Positions 33,338 to 35,244 of a DNA stretch of 35,244 nt are shown here, piece after piece (the stretch's first letter is position 1; every line of letters begins with the position of its first letter). The notes under the pieces are model-generated. The model made no database searches. It saw nothing but the letters and a program-made list of their open reading frames with translations, and had not been told where the DNA came from. The stretch is from Brachionus koreanus (taxonomy: Eukaryota; Rotifera; Eurotatoria; Ploima; Brachionidae), in contig PJRA01000435.1 in assembly GCA_016987375.1 (NCBI GenBank), positions 149,451-184,694 of the forward strand, written 5' to 3'. The translations under genes were made by a program, and so were the position numbers.

Positions 33338-33775
33338 TCAAATTTTATAAAGACTGTTTGAAAATAGTAATTTTAAAACTCTGCGATTATTCCAAAATCG
33401 TTTATGCTTAATATTGACTTTTGTTTGCTTGCCATATCTGGTTGATTTCCCCGCTTGCCGGATTTTAGCAAAGGTCTTTACATTGGCAAGTCTTTTCTTA
33501 ATTTCTCTTTGTGCTCCGATTGCTGTACAGATGGTGATTACTAAACATGTAAATTCATTAACGCACTCGTGAAACATCGCAATATTCGCTAAATCTTGTG
33601 TCTTCATATGCATTTGTTCTTCTGTATAAGATACTAAAACATGATAATCAGCAAAGCCTGAGTCTTCAAGCTTTATTGTTAATCCTCATTGTATAGCCTT
33701 CACACTGACAGTTGTTTTCTTCATGACATAAACAAACAGTATTAGGAAAAACGGGAGTAAAATAAAAAATGGTAC
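33338..33775 (-). pseudogene. Non-LTR retrotransposon RT C-terminal fragment
   Basis: Minus strand: LPFFLILFVYVMKKTTVSV, a TGA, GLTIKLEDSGFADYHVLVSYTEEQ, KTQDLANIA, then NEFTCLVITICTAIGAQREIKKRLANVKTFAKI and KSTRYGKQTKVNI. This parallels the RT block around the catalytic FADD and the following E-F-x-x-L-G-S and E-I-x-x-R-L blocks of LINE proteins. Here FADD reads FADY and LGS reads LVI, and a stop precedes it, so it is inactive. It differs from the family at 3.7 and 21.5 kb. It lies directly upstream, on the same strand, of the SINE-like repeat. Confidence 0.8.
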
Positions 33776-35061
33776 AAAAGGTAATTTAATTTGCTATATG
33801 AGTCAATAGTAATTTGCAAGAAGAAATTTCTTAATTTTTTTAAAAATTTAAAATCAGACTGATCCTTGTTTTAAAATAAAAATTAATTTTTAGATAGGAT
33901 TTTTGTTGAATTTTATATAAATTTTTTTGTAAAAAATGGACGTAACCATTGAGAATTTTTAATTATTGCAATTTAGTAAAAAGTAATCAAAATTTGTCAC
34001 AAACTGAAGTTGTAAAGCGATTTATTGTCCTTGGATCGACAAAATGTCAGTTTTAGGTTGGCTAAATTCAAGAATTCAGAAAAAACAAAAGTGTAAGAAA
34101 TTAAATTGTATAATTTAAAATTTGGAATTTCATAGAATCATGAAAAATGAACAAAATGAAAAAAATAATAATGCAAAAATAATAAAAGAACAAGCAAAGA
34201 ATAAATTTAGAAAAATAAAGAAATAAATCAAGTGTGAAAATTAAATGTTCAAATTAAGATTATTTTTAGATATAATTTTTAGAATTAATTATTCGTAAAC
34301 ATAGACAATTCATTTACCTATTACAAGTGCCAAATCTTGAGTCATTTGCCTCAACAAACGACCGACGGATTATGAACTAAGTGAAAAGATTCCACTGCAT
34401 CATTAAAAATAAAATAAAAGGCTGCTCTAAACAAATCATCTATATATATTGAAGATTAAGAAACAAATATTTAAATAAAAAAAATTGAGTTATTCATCAG
34501 CTTATTAACTGATGCACAAAGATAAGTAATAATAACCCTAACCGGTTACAGACTTATACTTTGTTGGTTTTTTATATGAAAACTATTTAAAAATAATTAA
34601 GTCATATCTCATGACTAAGTTCCGAATCCATCGGTGGAAAATTGACGAAAAAAAGTGAAAATTTTCGTTTTATGGATAAATATGTAAGGATTTAAGACCT
34701 AAAAAAGATTCTGAAAAAAAAATGAACAAGGAATGCTCTTTAATTTACTAAAATGACTTAAAAAAAAATAAAAAAAGAAAAAGTTTTCAGTAAAAAACTA
34801 TCGGATTCTTCAAGAGTGAAAAACGGGAATTAATAAATATCCAAAACAAAAAAATCAAACATTGATTGAATCTAAAAATAAATAAATTTTGGAACCTGCT
34901 AAGAAATAAATTTAAAAATGTTAAAACTGAAAAGAAAATTGAGAAAATATTACTGAATCAACAGAATAAAAATACGAAATTCAAAAACGATTTTTGAAAT
35001 TAATTTCAAAATTAGAAAATCAATCAAGTGAAAATATAAAATGATCAATTATAAAATTAAA
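33776..35061. other. Intergenic region, no gene seen
   Basis: AT-rich; no coding region, RNA gene or terminal repeat recognised. It should hold the upstream region of the protease gene. Confidence 0.45.
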
Positions 35062-35070
35062 TATATAAAA
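35062..35070 (+). promoter_or_regulatory. TATA box of the protease gene
   Basis: TATATAAAA 44 nt before the start codon; initiation about 30 nt downstream would leave a leader of roughly 15-20 nt. AT-rich context lowers confidence. Confidence 0.35.
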
Positions 35071-35113
35071 GCGAAAAAAATTTAAGAAAAAATTTAGATT
35101 CAAAAATTTAGAA

Positions 35114-35244
35114 ATGGATGTGCCTATATTAGTTCTAATAATTTTAATCAAAGAAATAGGATTAGGACAAACATCAACTGATCCAATTTACCCTATTGAT
35201 GAATGTGGAATAAGACCAAATGAAGTAAAAGATAAAACATATTT
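35114..35244 (+). CDS. Secreted trypsin-like (S1) serine protease, N-terminal part, cut by window end
   Basis: Open from ATG 35114 to the last base, 43 complete codons. MDVPILVLIILI is a hydrophobic signal core with a likely cleavage near residue 20. DECGIRPNEVKDKTY follows; a C-G-x-R-P element just before the activation site (normally R-I-V-G-G, not yet reached here) is typical of secreted chymotrypsin-fold proteases, in which that Cys ties the propeptide to the catalytic domain. The catalytic triad lies outside the window, so the family is inferred from this short element only. Confidence 0.55.
   Translation, partial: MDVPILVLIILIKEIGLGQTSTDPIYPIDECGIRPNEVKDKTY

Noticed and set aside
1..35244. 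CRISPR array, bacterial operons or ribosome binding sites
   Set aside because: Spliced animal genes throughout; the only regular short-period repeat is the coding array at 32.1-32.3 kb.

Overview
The window is AT-rich metazoan nuclear DNA. Genes are split by GT-AG introns; many are very short (47-64 bp) and a few are kilobases long. The identifiable genes are animal genes (macoilin, CLN6, AF9/ENL) plus a secreted repeat-peptide precursor and the start of a trypsin-like protease. Tiny introns, strong AT bias and abundant degraded non-LTR retrotransposons would fit a small spiralian such as a monogonont rotifer, but the sequence alone does not fix the species.

Layout. 0.37-0.79 kb: degraded LINE reverse transcriptase, minus strand. 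1.65-7.47 kb, minus: complete five-exon macoilin gene, 801 codons, with a LINE 3' end in intron 3. 9.2-11.3 kb: a broken LINE whose two halves lie in opposite orientations, with an assembly gap (10092-10248) and a perfect 122-bp direct repeat. 11.58-12.62 kb, plus: complete four-exon CLN6 gene, 295 codons. 12.8-17.4 kb: gene-poor. 17.88-24.59 kb, plus: three-exon AF9/ENL (YEATS) gene, 693 codons, whose 4-kb second intron carries a 661-bp inverted-repeat transposon, a LINE 3' end and a TTAA-type MITE. 25.1-26.2 kb: a possible DNA transposon with long imperfect inverted ends, an AT-hook-like exon and a nested TTAA-type MITE. 27.9 kb: a second member of the first MITE family. 31.83-32.29 kb, plus: two-exon gene for a 134-residue secreted precursor with six KR-flanked tetrapeptides (YRYD/YRFD). 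32.8-33.8 kb: tRNA-derived SINE-like repeat and another LINE RT fragment, both minus. 35.11 kb to the end: first codons of a secreted S1-type serine protease.

The genes do not form a pathway. Macoilin and CLN6 are ER membrane proteins, AF9/ENL is a nuclear chromatin reader, and the last two products are secreted. The most novel item is the YRFD/YRYD precursor: its repeats keep the same peptide but differ strongly at synonymous sites, so the peptide rather than the DNA repeat appears to be conserved. Exon boundaries were chosen by reading frame, splice consensus and remembered family alignments; no database search was run.
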